Of a stretch of DNA of 51,658 nucleotides, positions 33,137-41,443 are shown piece by piece. The stretch spans positions 1 through 51,658 of the forward strand of contig JAFVVG010000004.1 of NCBI GenBank assembly GCA_017502305.1. The letters run 5' to 3'. The DNA is from Clostridia bacterium. Lineage in GTDB: Bacteria > Bacillota > Clostridia > Christensenellales > Aristaeellaceae. The notes under the pieces are model-generated. The model had not been told where the DNA came from, did not search any database, and saw only the letters and a program-made list of their open reading frames with translations. Positions within the stretch are counted from its first letter, which is position 1. Every line of letters begins with the position of its first letter. The position numbers and the translations under genes were made by a program.

Positions 33137-34516
33137 TTACTGATGATCCTCGATAATGGCCTTTGCCGCTTTCTTGCCTGCGCCCATGGCCAGAATCACC
33201 GTGGCAGCGCCGGTCACCGCGTCGCCGCCGGCGTATACCTTCGGCTTGCCGGTGCGGCCGTTTTCGTCCGCAGTAATACCGCCCCATTTTTCCGTGGGCA
33301 GGTCGGGCGTGGTCTTTTTAATCAGCGGGTTGGGACTGTTGCCAATGGCCACGATCACCGTCTCCACGCTCAGTTCAAACTCGCTGCCGCCCTTCGGCAC
33401 AGGGCGGCGGCGGCCCCTGGCGTCAGGCTCGCCCAGCTCCATCTCCACGCAGGTCATGGCACGGACAAAACCGTTCTCATCGCCCAGGATCTCCACCGGG
33501 TTGGTCAGCAGCCGGAAGTGGATGCCCTCCTCCTTGGCATGGTGGATTTCCTCCTTGCGGGCAGGCATTTCCTCCTCGCCGCGGCGGTACACGATGGTCA
33601 CCTCAGCCCCCAGGCGCTTGGCGCAGCGGGCGGCGTCCATGGCCACGTTGCCGCCGCCGATGACCGCCACACGGTCGCCCACCTTCACAGGGGTATCATG
33701 CTCCGGGAAGGTATAAGCGCGCATCAGGTTGATGCGGGTCAGAAACTCGTTGGCGGAATACACGCCGCACAGGCTTTCGCCGGGGATCTTCTGGAAGTTG
33801 GGCAAACCAGCGCCGCTGCCGATGAACACCGCGTCGTTGCCTTCCTCCAGCAATTCGTCCACCGTCATGGCACGCCCCACCACCGCATTGGTCACGATCT
33901 TCGCGCCCAGGGCACAGATAGCGTCGATTTCCTTCTGCACCAGGGCCTTGGGCAGGCGGAATTCCGGAATGCCGTACATCAGCACGCCGCCGGGGGTATG
34001 CAGGGCCTCGTAGAGGGTCACGTCCCAGCCGGCACGGGCCAGGTCGGCAGCACAGGTCAGTCCGGCGGGGCCGGAGCCCACCACCGCGGCCTTCTTGCCG
34101 CAGGCAGGCTGCACCTCCACAGAAACCTTGCCCTCGTTCATGGCATAGTCGGCAGCAAAACGTTCCAAGCGGCCGATGCCCACCGGATCGCCCTTGATGC
34201 CTCTCACACACTTGCTCTCGCACTGGGTCTCCTGGGGACAGACACGGCCGCAGATCGCAGGCAGACCATTCTGGGTACGGATGATCTCATACGCGCCCTG
34301 GAAGTCACCCTCCTTGATCTTTGCGATAAAACTCGGGATGGGCACGTTCACCGGACAGCCGGAGACGCAGGGAGCGTTCTTGCACCTCAGGCAGCGGTCG
34401 GCTTCCTCCATGGCGATCTCCCTGGTGTAGCCCAGGGCTACCTCCTTGAAGTTGCCGGCGCGCACCACCGGATCCTGCTCCGGCATGGGATTCTTTTGCA
34501 AGGACATGTTAGGCAT
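33137..34516 (-). CDS. NfnB/GltD-like NADPH-dependent flavoprotein, large subunit
   Basis: The 459-residue iron-sulfur flavoprotein is of the glutamate synthase small-subunit type. Cysteine motifs C-L-R-C-K-N-A-P-C-V-S-G-C-P near residue 40 and C-G-R-V-C-P-Q-E-T-Q-C near 86 bind two 4Fe-4S clusters. FAD and NAD(P) sites follow at V-G-S-G-P-A-G-L near 143 and I-G-G-G-N-V-A-M-D near 277. Next to the ferredoxin-NADP reductase-like gene it matches NfnAB (electron bifurcation between NADPH, NADH and ferredoxin) or sulfide dehydrogenase. No large GltS subunit lies nearby. I start at M-P-N-M (34516), preceded by ggggagg; it overlaps the upstream gene by eight bases. Confidence 0.88.
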   Translation of the reverse strand: MPNMSLQKNPMPEQDPVVRAGNFKEVALGYTREIAMEEADRCLRCKNAPCVSGCPVNVPIPSFIAKIKEGDFQGAYEIIRTQNGLPAICGRVCPQETQCESKCVRGIKGDPVGIGRLERFAADYAMNEGKVSVEVQPACGKKAAVVGSGPAGLTCAADLARAGWDVTLYEALHTPGGVLMYGIPEFRLPKALVQKEIDAICALGAKIVTNAVVGRAMTVDELLEEGNDAVFIGSGAGLPNFQKIPGESLCGVYSANEFLTRINLMRAYTFPEHDTPVKVGDRVAVIGGGNVAMDAARCAKRLGAEVTIVYRRGEEEMPARKEEIHHAKEEGIHFRLLTNPVEILGDENGFVRAMTCVEMELGEPDARGRRRPVPKGGSEFELSVETVIVAIGNSPNPLIKKTTPDLPTEKWGGITADENGRTGKPKVYAGGDAVTGAATVILAMGAGKKAAKAIIEDHQ

Positions 34517-35453
34517 GATGACGCGCCTCCCCATTCGCCCTCGACGAATCAAGTTCGCCGAGGGTACAGGCCGCCGAATCCATGGATTCGTCAGCCTTAG
34601 TCAGCCTGCGGCTGACCTCCCCCGTGAGCCTGCACTTGTGCAGCTTTTCCTTTGCCCGGGCTTCCTCGGGCCGGAACATACGGCTGCGGGCGATGGCCTC
34701 GTCCCAATCCACCAGATGACCATCGAAATCCGGGCCGTCCACGCAGGCGAACTTGGTTTCGCCGCCCACAGTAACACGGCAGCCGCCGCACATGCCGGTA
34801 CCGTCGATCATAATAGGATTCATGCTCACGATGGTCTTCACACCATAGGGCCGGGTGAGGTCGCACACGGCGCGCATCATGGGCAGGGGGCCGATGGCGA
34901 TCACCACGTCGTATTTCTCGCCGGCCTTCAGCTTCTTCTCCAGGGCCTGGGTCACAAAGCCCTTGTTGCCGTTGGAGCCATCGTCGGTCATGATGGTCAG
35001 TTCGGTGCAGGCAGCGGCCAGCTCCTCCTCAAGGATGATCAGATCCTCATTGCGGAAGCCCACGATCAGGTCAACCTGGGCACCGTTTTCATGCAGCGCC
35101 TTGGCCTGGGGATAGGCGATGGCCACACCCAGTCCACCGCCGATGACCGCCGCCCGGGTAATGCCCTCGGTGTGGCTGGGTTCCCCCAGGGGGCCCACAA
35201 AATCCAGCAGCGCGTCACCCTCGTTCAGGGTATCCAGCTTTTCGGTGGTGTAGCCCACCTTCTGGAAGATGATGGTCACGGTGCCTGCCTCCCGGTCGTA
35301 ACCGGCGATGGTCAGGGGCACACGTTCGCCCTCTTCATCGATGCGGAAGATAATGAACTGGCCGGGCTGCGCCTTGCGGGCCACCAGCGGCGCTTTGATT
35401 TCCATCAGGGTCACGGTGCTGTTCAGCACCCGCTTTTTCACAATGGGAAACAT
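34509..35453 (-). CDS. NfnA-like ferredoxin-NAD(P)+ reductase subunit with extra C-terminus
   Basis: The 314-residue protein has an FAD domain (R-V-P-L-T-I-A near 44), an NAD domain (G-G-G-L-G-V-A near 105) and a 2Fe-2S cysteine cluster M-C-G-G-C-R-V-T-V-G-G with a later F-A-C-V-D-G. This is the small subunit partner of NfnB. Family members end near the H-K-C-R-L segment (about residue 280). Here about 34 more residues follow, coded by a run of palindromes (34538-34616) that looks like an inserted repeat. The stop then overlaps the nfnB start. Confidence 0.88.
   Translation of the reverse strand: MFPIVKKRVLNSTVTLMEIKAPLVARKAQPGQFIIFRIDEEGERVPLTIAGYDREAGTVTIIFQKVGYTTEKLDTLNEGDALLDFVGPLGEPSHTEGITRAAVIGGGLGVAIAYPQAKALHENGAQVDLIVGFRNEDLIILEEELAAACTELTIMTDDGSNGNKGFVTQALEKKLKAGEKYDVVIAIGPLPMMRAVCDLTRPYGVKTIVSMNPIMIDGTGMCGGCRVTVGGETKFACVDGPDFDGHLVDWDEAIARSRMFRPEEARAKEKLHKCRLTGEVSRRLTKADESMDSAACTLGELDSSRANGEARHHA
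34538..34616. repeat. Cluster of three palindromes inside the 3' end of nfnA
   Basis: Consecutive inverted repeats: ccctcg (34538-34543) / cgaggg (34559-34564); perfect palindrome cgaatccatggattcg (34575-34590); gtcagcc / ggctgac with 3-base loop (34600-34616). Short direct repeats (tcagcc, cgaatc) run through it. It resembles the small palindromic intergenic repeats of gut Clostridia and adds codons to nfnA. Confidence 0.65.
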
Positions 35454-35483
35454 GGCGTTTCCTCCTTCTCTTCAAGAGCTTTT

Positions 35484-35512
35484 ATTTTACATCATTCCCC
35501 CAAAGTGCGCAA
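35484..35512 (-). promoter_or_regulatory. Promoter of nfnAB
   Basis: Minus strand: -35 TTGCGC (35512-35507), 17-base spacer, -10 TAAAAT (35489-35484). Confidence 0.62.
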
Positions 35513-35520
35513 CCTCTCTC

Positions 35521-35539
35521 TTGTTCATATTTTGTTCAT
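35521..35539. promoter_or_regulatory. Direct repeat TTGTTCAT x2 between divergent promoters
   Basis: TTGTTCAT occurs at 35521-35528 and 35532-35539, one helical turn apart (11 bases). It lies between the nfnAB and mrp promoters, so it is a candidate operator for both. Confidence 0.45.
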
Positions 35540-35557
35540 TCTTTACCATTTATTAAG

Positions 35558-35586
35558 TTGACATATCTAATAGGAAGGACTACAAT
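35558..35586 (+). promoter_or_regulatory. Promoter of the mrp-type operon
   Basis: -35 TTGACA at 35558-35563, 17-base spacer, -10 TACAAT at 35581-35586. I see no other promoter before 45 kb, so it may drive all ten genes. Confidence 0.85.
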
Positions 35587-35636
35587 AGATGCGCCGTGTT
35601 TCGACATGGTTTTTATGTGTTTAAGGAGGTTTGACG

Positions 35637-36110
35637 ATGTTCTTTCTTCTTTTCGCGTTCTGGATCATCCTCAACGGCCGCTGGACCACGGAAGTTGCCA
35701 TTGTGGGCGCCGTTGTCTGCGGGCTGATCTACCTGTTCATCTGCAAATTCATGGACTATTCCCCCAGAAAGGAATGGGCCTGCGCCCGCCGCCTGCCACG
35801 GGCTGTGTGCTACGGCGTTTTCCTCATTGGCGAGGTGTTCCAGTCTGCCTGGCAGACCATCAAATTTATCTGGTCGCCCAGGGAGATCGTCCAGCCGGAG
35901 GTCACCTCCTTCCGCACCAGGCTCCGTACCGACGCAGGCAAGGTGATCCTGGCCAATTCCATCACCCTGACCCCCGGCACCATCACCGTGGATATCCGGG
36001 ATGACCTGATGCTGGTGCACTGCCTGGATGAAAGCCTGGACAGCGGCCTGGAGGGTTCCGAAATGGAAAAGCGCATCATGAAGCTGGAAGGAGGCCACGA
36101 GCATGACTGA
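35637..36110 (+). CDS. mrpE: Na+/H+ antiporter subunit E (MnhE/MbhA-like)
   Basis: The 157-residue subunit has two to three N-terminal helices (F-L-L-F-A-F-W-I-I-L-N-G-R, V-A-I-V-G-A-V-V-C-G-L-I-Y) and a soluble tail with the conserved A-N-S-I-T-L-T-P-G-T-I-T-V-D near residue 105, the signature of MnhE. E-F-G form the small helical bundle at one end of Mrp complexes. ATG 35637 follows aaggaggt, with TTG 35631 as an unlikely alternative. First gene of the operon; overlaps the next by eight bases. Confidence 0.92.
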   Translation: MFFLLFAFWIILNGRWTTEVAIVGAVVCGLIYLFICKFMDYSPRKEWACARRLPRAVCYGVFLIGEVFQSAWQTIKFIWSPREIVQPEVTSFRTRLRTDAGKVILANSITLTPGTITVDIRDDLMLVHCLDESLDSGLEGSEMEKRIMKLEGGHEHD

Positions 36111-36411
36111 AGCATACGCCGTGCTGTATAACATCACCCTGGGCATTCTGGGCTTGCTCCTGCTGGCCTGCCTGGTGCGTGCCATCATCGGCCCCCGCAT
36201 TGCTGACCGGCTCATCGCCATCAACATGATGGGCACGCTGATCGTGATCATCGTGTGCATTCTTGCCTTTGTCATGGGCGAGGGCGGCCTGGTGGATGTG
36301 GCCATCACCTACGTGATGCTGTCCTTCCTTGCCGTGGTGCTGCTGACGAAGATCTACATGGGCGTTTACCACGAAAAGCGCCGCAGGGAGGAGGGCAGCG
36401 ACCATGCTTGA
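36103..36411 (+). CDS. mrpF: Antiporter subunit F (MnhF/MbhB-like)
   Basis: The 102-residue protein has three helices, and G-P-R-I-A-D-R-L-I-A-I-N near residue 29 is the MrpF motif (with the conserved Asp in the first cytoplasmic loop). The C-terminus is basic. It overlaps both neighbours by eight bases, indicating tight coupling. Confidence 0.92.
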   Translation: MTEAYAVLYNITLGILGLLLLACLVRAIIGPRIADRLIAINMMGTLIVIIVCILAFVMGEGGLVDVAITYVMLSFLAVVLLTKIYMGVYHEKRRREEGSDHA

Positions 36412-36757
36412 TACCATTCGCTTTATCATATCCCTTCTGCTGACGCTGGGCGGATTGTTCGTCCTGCTCTCCGGCGTGGTGGGTATTTTCAAGTTCAAGT
36501 ATTCCCTCAGCCGCATCCACGCCGGCGCCCTGTTTGACACCGTGGGCATCGTGCTGATGATGCTGGGCGTCATCGTGGGCGAAGGCTTCACCTTCACCGC
36601 CCTGAAGATGCTGATCATCATCGGCCTCCTGTGGCTGACCAGCCCCGTTTCCAGTCACCTGATCGGCCGGCTGGAGATTACCATCAACGACGAACTGGAA
36701 AAGGACATGATGGTGCTGGACCAGAGCATGGTGCGGCACGAAAAGGAGGGCGACTGA
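36404..36757 (+). CDS. mrpG: Antiporter subunit G (MnhG/MbhC-like)
   Basis: The 117-residue three-helix protein has the MrpG features L-L-S-G-V-V-G-I-F-K-F-K-Y-S-L-S-R-I-H-A near residue 21 and a late T-S-P-V-S-S-H-L-I-G-R. A charged cytoplasmic tail follows. It directly precedes the DUF4040 gene. Confidence 0.92.
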   Translation: MLDTIRFIISLLLTLGGLFVLLSGVVGIFKFKYSLSRIHAGALFDTVGIVLMMLGVIVGEGFTFTALKMLIIIGLLWLTSPVSSHLIGRLEITINDELEKDMMVLDQSMVRHEKEGD

Positions 36758-36759
36758 GC

Positions 36760-37038
36760 ATGGAATTCCTGAATATTCTGCTGCTTCTGTTCATCATCGT
36801 CTGCGCCATCTCCGTGTCCCTGACGAAGAACCTGTTCACCTCCATCGTGATTTTCATGAGCCAGTCCCTGGCCATGAGCGTGATCTGGATCATGCTGGAA
36901 TCACCCGACCTGGCGGTAACCGAAGCCGCCGTGGGCGCGGGCATTACAAGTTTGCTGCTGTTTGTGACGCTGAAGAAAATCCACGCCATCGACCAGCAGA
37001 AGAAGGGAGCGACCGGCCATGGCCAAGATCAGGAATGA
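36760..37038 (+). CDS. DUF4040 / MbhD-like subunit
   Basis: The 92-residue protein has three helices with the DUF4040 signature S-P-D-L-A-V-T-E-A-A-V-G-A-G near residue 47, equivalent to a piece of MrpA's C-terminus or MbhD. The glutamate in T-E-A-A is thought to be part of the ion path in Mrp/Mbh complexes. ATG 36760 follows aaaggaggg, and the longer frame overlaps mrpG. It overlaps the next gene by 20 bases. Confidence 0.88.
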   Translation: MEFLNILLLLFIIVCAISVSLTKNLFTSIVIFMSQSLAMSVIWIMLESPDLAVTEAAVGAGITSLLLFVTLKKIHAIDQQKKGATGHGQDQE

Positions 37039-38038
37039 TTATGAACACAGCTGGTGGCCCAGGCTCCTGCAATGGCTGGAGGACGGCTCCACCACCCTGG
37101 ACGACGAACTGACCGACGAGATCGTGGAATCCCGCGAGGGGCACCTCCTTCCTTCCCACGAGGACGTGGCGGCCCACGAGGCCCGGCTGGAGGAACGCCA
37201 CCGCAAAACCCTGGAGGACGAGCAGGCCATGTATGACCACGCTCACCAGTGGAGCAAAACCAAGGGCGCCAGGCTGGTGGACTGGATTTACCGGATCATG
37301 GCCGTGGTGATCTGCGTGAGCATCATCTGGGTGCTGCTGCAGACGGCCTCTTATCTCCCCCCCTTCGGTTCCCCCGACAACCCCGTGAACAACGAGGTCA
37401 GCCAGCGCTACATCGAAAAGGGCATGGAGGAAACCGGCGCGGTGAACATCGTGGCCGGCATGATCCTGGACTACCGTGCCTTCGATACCCTGGGCGAAAG
37501 CAACGTGCTGTTCATCGCCGCCTGCTCGGTGCTGATCCTCCTGCGTGTTTCTTCCGATAAGAAGCATCCCGGTTCCGTCCACCAGCTGGAGGTGGAAGCC
37601 GACGACCGCATGTACGAGCCCAAGAACGACATGATTCTCCAGCACATCACGGCCTTCCTGGTGCCCATGATTCTTGTCTACGGCGTCTATGGCGTGATGA
37701 ACGGCCACATATCCCCCGGCGGAGGTTTCTCCGGCGGCGCCATCATGGGCGCGGCGCTGATCCTGTATCTGAACGCCTTTGGCTTCAAGCGCACGGAGCG
37801 TTTCTTCACCTTCAAAACCTTCAAGGTGGTTTCCGTGTGCGCGCTGAGCTTCTATGCCATCAGCAAGGCGTATTCCTTCTTCACCGGCGCCAACCACCTG
37901 CACTCCTTCATTACCCCCGGCACCCCCGGCATGCTGTTCTCCGCAGGCCTAATCCCCTACCTGAACATCGCTGTGGGCGCCGTGGTGTGCTGCACCATGT
38001 ATGCCTTCTACACCCACTTCCGGAAAGGAGATATGTAA
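37019..38038 (+). CDS. mrpB: Fused MbhE-MnhB subunit with charged N-terminal extension
   Basis: The 339-residue protein joins three parts. Residues 1-85 are very charged and soluble (E-D-G-S-T-T-L-D-D-E-L-T-D-E-I). Residues 86-185 hold a helix and the MbhE-like segment V-N-I-V-A-G-M-I-L-D-Y-R-A-F-D-T-L-G-E. Residues 200-339 are the four-helix MnhB domain with H-I-S-P-G-G-G-F-S-G-G-A near 232. In archaeal Mbh these are separate genes; in canonical Mrp the MbhE part is the end of MrpA. The N-terminal extension is not one I recognise. It may bind a soluble partner. Confidence 0.85.
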   Translation: MAKIRNDYEHSWWPRLLQWLEDGSTTLDDELTDEIVESREGHLLPSHEDVAAHEARLEERHRKTLEDEQAMYDHAHQWSKTKGARLVDWIYRIMAVVICVSIIWVLLQTASYLPPFGSPDNPVNNEVSQRYIEKGMEETGAVNIVAGMILDYRAFDTLGESNVLFIAACSVLILLRVSSDKKHPGSVHQLEVEADDRMYEPKNDMILQHITAFLVPMILVYGVYGVMNGHISPGGGFSGGAIMGAALILYLNAFGFKRTERFFTFKTFKVVSVCALSFYAISKAYSFFTGANHLHSFITPGTPGMLFSAGLIPYLNIAVGAVVCCTMYAFYTHFRKGDM

Positions 38039-38041
38039 GCC

Positions 38042-38407
38042 ATGAGTTTCCACAATTACGAAGAAATGGCCGCCATGATCCTCTTCGGCATTGGTTTCAC
38101 CACCCTGCTGTTGCAGAAAAACCTCATCAAGAAGATCATCGGCTTTTCCATGATGGACTCCGCCATCTATCTTTTCCTGGCTGCCAAGGGTTTCATTGAG
38201 GGCCGCAAGGCGCCCATCGTGGTGGACGGCGTGACCGCCATGGAAGCCTACATCAACCCCATTCCCGCCGGCCTTGTGCTGACGGGCATCGTGGTCAGCG
38301 TTTCCGTTACCGCCCTGATGCTAGCGCTGACGGTGCGCCTCTACCGCCGCTACCACACCCTGGATATCGACCGTATTACCGCCTTGGTGAGAAGGGAGGA
38401 GCAGTAA
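38042..38407 (+). CDS. mrpC: Antiporter subunit C (MnhC, NuoK-like)
   Basis: The 121-residue three-helix protein is homologous to NuoK. The helix F-G-I-G-F-T-T-L-L-L-Q, the conserved D-S-A-I-Y near residue 38, and the loop I-N-P-I-P-A-G-L-V-L-T-G-I-V near 80 mark MnhC. A basic tail follows. It starts four bases after mrpB. Confidence 0.92.
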   Translation: MSFHNYEEMAAMILFGIGFTTLLLQKNLIKKIIGFSMMDSAIYLFLAAKGFIEGRKAPIVVDGVTAMEAYINPIPAGLVLTGIVVSVSVTALMLALTVRLYRRYHTLDIDRITALVRREEQ

Positions 38408-38410
38408 GCC

Positions 38411-39913
38411 ATGGAACTTTGGCAATCCATTCCCTTCGCCTGCATTCTCCTGCCCCTGGGCTCCGCCGCGGCCACCAGCGTCATGAAGCGCAACCTGGCC
38501 AAGTACTGGACCTTCTTCGTGATGACTGCCGTCACCACGTTGTCCATCATCTTCGTGGTGCTGATGAGCCGCTTCGAGGCCGGCAGCTACACCTACATGA
38601 TGGGCCACTACCCCGCCCCCTGGGGCAATGAGATCCGCGCCGGCATGCTGGAGGCAGTCACCGCGCTGTTCTTCAACGTGATCATGATGCTGTCGCTCAT
38701 GGGCGGCCTGAAAAAGCTGGAGGAGCACCTGCTCATCGACAAGCAGCCCCTGTACTACGTGATGCTGCTGCTCCTCACCGCCGCGCTGATGGCGCAGGTC
38801 TATACCAACGACCTGTTCACCGCCTATGTGTTCCTGGAGATCATGACCATCGCGGCCTGCTCGCTGATCACCGCCCGCACCCGCGGCCGCACGCTGGTGG
38901 CCGCTACCCGGTACATGATCATGAACCTGCTGGGTTCCGGCCTGTTCCTGCTGGGCATCACCCTGCTCTATGACCTGACCGGTCACCTGCTCATGAGCAA
39001 CATTAAGGAAGCCGTGGCGGAGCTGGCCAGGTCCGGCCAGTACCAGATGCCCCTCACCGTGGTGGTGGCCATCATGAGCATCGGCCTGGGCATCAAGAGC
39101 GCCCTTTTCCCCTTCCACACCTGGGTGCCCGACGCCTATGGCTACTCCACCCCCACCTCCGCCGCCGTGCTTTCCTCGCTGGTGAGCAAGGGCTACATCT
39201 TCCTGCTGCTGAAGATCTTCTACCGGGTCATCGGCCTGGATGTGATCGCCTCCACCGGCATCCTGGATATTCTCTTCGTCTTCGCCCTGGTGGGCATGGT
39301 GATGGGCTCCATTTCCGCTATCCGCCAGAGCGATATCCGCCGCATGATCGCCTTCTCCTCCGTGGCACAGATCGGCTACATCTTCATGGGCATGGGTCTG
39401 GGCAACGAACAGGGCATGACCGCCGCTGTGTTCCACATTTTCGCCCACGCGGTATGCAAAGCCATGCTGTTCCTGGCTGCCGGCGGCCTGGCGGACGCCT
39501 CCGGCAACAGCAAGCAGTTCCGCGACCTGCGCGGCTCCGGCTTCCGCAGCCCCATTGCCGGCGTGGCCTTCACCATCGGCGCTTTGAGCATGGTGGGCTT
39601 CCCCTTCCTGGGCGGCTTTACCAGCAAGATGAACTTTGCCATGGCCGCCATGGGCTCCGGCGATATCCGCATGATGCTGGTCTTGATCGTGCTGGTGATC
39701 TCCACGTGGCTCAACACCATCTATTTCCTCAAAACGGTAATCACCATCTACCGCAAGCCCCTGCCCGAGGCCAGCTATCCCGTGGAACGCGGCCGACGCG
39801 GCTTCTGCTTCAACGAATCCCTGGTGCTCTTCTCCCTGGTGAACGTGGCGCTAGGCCTGTTCTCCCAGGGTATCATCGAGGCTATTTCCAACGGCCTTCG
39901 CAACTTCGGCTAA
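38411..39913 (+). CDS. Proton-translocating antiporter subunit 1 (MrpD/NuoN-like)
   Basis: The 500-residue protein has about 14 helices and belongs to the NuoL/M/N-MrpA/D family. Key residues by eye are E143 (F-L-E-I-M-T, helix 5), K229 (G-I-K-S-A-L-F-P-F-H-T-W-V-P, helix 7) and K260 (L-V-S-K-G-Y, helix 8), all needed for proton transfer in the family. The next copy follows after 27 bases. This is the position of MbhH/MrpD in the operon. Confidence 0.9.
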   Translation: MELWQSIPFACILLPLGSAAATSVMKRNLAKYWTFFVMTAVTTLSIIFVVLMSRFEAGSYTYMMGHYPAPWGNEIRAGMLEAVTALFFNVIMMLSLMGGLKKLEEHLLIDKQPLYYVMLLLLTAALMAQVYTNDLFTAYVFLEIMTIAACSLITARTRGRTLVAATRYMIMNLLGSGLFLLGITLLYDLTGHLLMSNIKEAVAELARSGQYQMPLTVVVAIMSIGLGIKSALFPFHTWVPDAYGYSTPTSAAVLSSLVSKGYIFLLLKIFYRVIGLDVIASTGILDILFVFALVGMVMGSISAIRQSDIRRMIAFSSVAQIGYIFMGMGLGNEQGMTAAVFHIFAHAVCKAMLFLAAGGLADASGNSKQFRDLRGSGFRSPIAGVAFTIGALSMVGFPFLGGFTSKMNFAMAAMGSGDIRMMLVLIVLVISTWLNTIYFLKTVITIYRKPLPEASYPVERGRRGFCFNESLVLFSLVNVALGLFSQGIIEAISNGLRNFG

Positions 39914-39940
39914 AGCAATCTGATCGTAGGAGGCATTGCC

Positions 39941-41431
39941 ATGATCGGTTCCTGGTATCTGCTGATTCCCGTGCTGCTGCCCATTCTTTCCGGGCTGGCG
40001 GTCTGCTTTGTGAAACCCCTTGAGGACGCGAAAAAGCGCAACCTGTTCACCCTGTGCGTGATGGTGGTGAACGTACTTGCCCTTCTGCCGGTGCTCTTCT
40101 CCGGCGAGATGACGCTCACCCTCTTCACCCTGAGCGACAACCTGCCCATCTTCCTGCACACGGACACCCTGGGCAAGATCTTCGCCGCGGTGATGGCCTT
40201 CGTCTGGGCCGCCGCCGGCGCCTACTCCTTTGAGTACATGGCCCACGAAGAGAATCAGAAGCGCTATTACAGCTTCTACCTGTGCACCCTGGGCGTGCTG
40301 ATGGCCCTGTGCTTCGCGGGCAGCATCGTCACCTTCTACATGTTCTACGAGTTCATGACCCTCCTCACCGTGCCCATGGTCATGCACACCGGCAAGAAGG
40401 ACGCCGTGGCCGCCGGCATCAAGTACCTGATTTACTCTGTGGTGGGTGCTTCCCTGGCGCTGCTGGGCATCTTCCTTTTGAGCCCCTACGTCTCCACCCT
40501 GGCCTTCACGGTGGGCGGCGTATTGGACGCCGCCAAGATCGCCGGACACGAGGGCTTCATCCTCACCGTCACCTTCCTGATGATCATCGGCTTCGGCACC
40601 AAGGCGGGTATGTTCCCGCTGCACGGCTGGCTGCCCACCGCGCACCCCGCCGCCCCGTCCCCTGCCAGCGCCGTGCTTTCCGGCATCATCACCAAGGCCG
40701 GCGTGCTGGGTGTGATCCGGCTGATGTACTGCTTTGTGGGCAGCGAGTTCCTGCGCGGCTCCTGGGTGCAGACGGCCTTCATGTGCCTGACGCTGTTCAC
40801 GGTGTTCATGGGCAGCCTTCTGGCCTTCAAGGAAGGCGGCCTCAAGAAGCGCCTGGCCTACTCCTCCGTGAGCCAGCTGAGCTACGTGCTGCTGGGTGTT
40901 GCCAGCATGCATCCCCTGGGCTTCGCGGGCGCGCTGCTGCATGTGGTGGCCCATTCCCTCATCAAGGATACCCTGTTCATGTCCGCCGGCGCCATCATCC
41001 ACAAGACCGGCAAAACCCAGGTGGCCGAGCTGGAAGGCATCGGCAAGCAGATACCCGTCACCATGTGGTGCTTCACCCTGGCCAGCGTGGGCCTGGTAGG
41101 CATTCCGCCTTGCCTTGGCTTCATCAGCAAGTGGTACCTGGCCCAGGGCGCCCTGAACATGACCGGCGTCGCCCCCCTGTTCAGCTGGCTGGCCCCCGTG
41201 GTGCTGCTGATCTCCGCCCTGCTGACCGCCGGCTACCTGCTGCCCATCAGCATCCGGGGCTTCTTCCCCGGCCACGATGGCGAAGGCAAGCTGAAGTTCT
41301 TTGAAAAGTGCGAGCCCACCCACGTGATGCTCATCCCCTTGATCATCCTCACCGCGCTGATGATCCTGGCAGGCATGTTCCCCGGCAGCCTGGTGGAGCT
41401 GTTCACCGCCCTGGCGAACACGCTGATGTAA
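39941..41431 (+). CDS. Proton-translocating antiporter subunit 2 (MrpD/NuoM-like)
   Basis: The 496-residue, roughly 14-helix protein has E137 (F-Y-E-F-M-T), K221 (G-F-G-T-K-A-G-M-F-P-L-H-G-W) and K252 (I-I-T-K-A-G). It is more like subunit 4 than subunit 1 in the S-P-A-S-A-V-L-S-G region. The ribosome-binding site is aggagg. It is one of four antiporter modules in a row. Confidence 0.9.
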   Translation: MIGSWYLLIPVLLPILSGLAVCFVKPLEDAKKRNLFTLCVMVVNVLALLPVLFSGEMTLTLFTLSDNLPIFLHTDTLGKIFAAVMAFVWAAAGAYSFEYMAHEENQKRYYSFYLCTLGVLMALCFAGSIVTFYMFYEFMTLLTVPMVMHTGKKDAVAAGIKYLIYSVVGASLALLGIFLLSPYVSTLAFTVGGVLDAAKIAGHEGFILTVTFLMIIGFGTKAGMFPLHGWLPTAHPAAPSPASAVLSGIITKAGVLGVIRLMYCFVGSEFLRGSWVQTAFMCLTLFTVFMGSLLAFKEGGLKKRLAYSSVSQLSYVLLGVASMHPLGFAGALLHVVAHSLIKDTLFMSAGAIIHKTGKTQVAELEGIGKQIPVTMWCFTLASVGLVGIPPCLGFISKWYLAQGALNMTGVAPLFSWLAPVVLLISALLTAGYLLPISIRGFFPGHDGEGKLKFFEKCEPTHVMLIPLIILTALMILAGMFPGSLVELFTALANTLM

Positions 41432-41443
41432 GGAGGCGCGATC

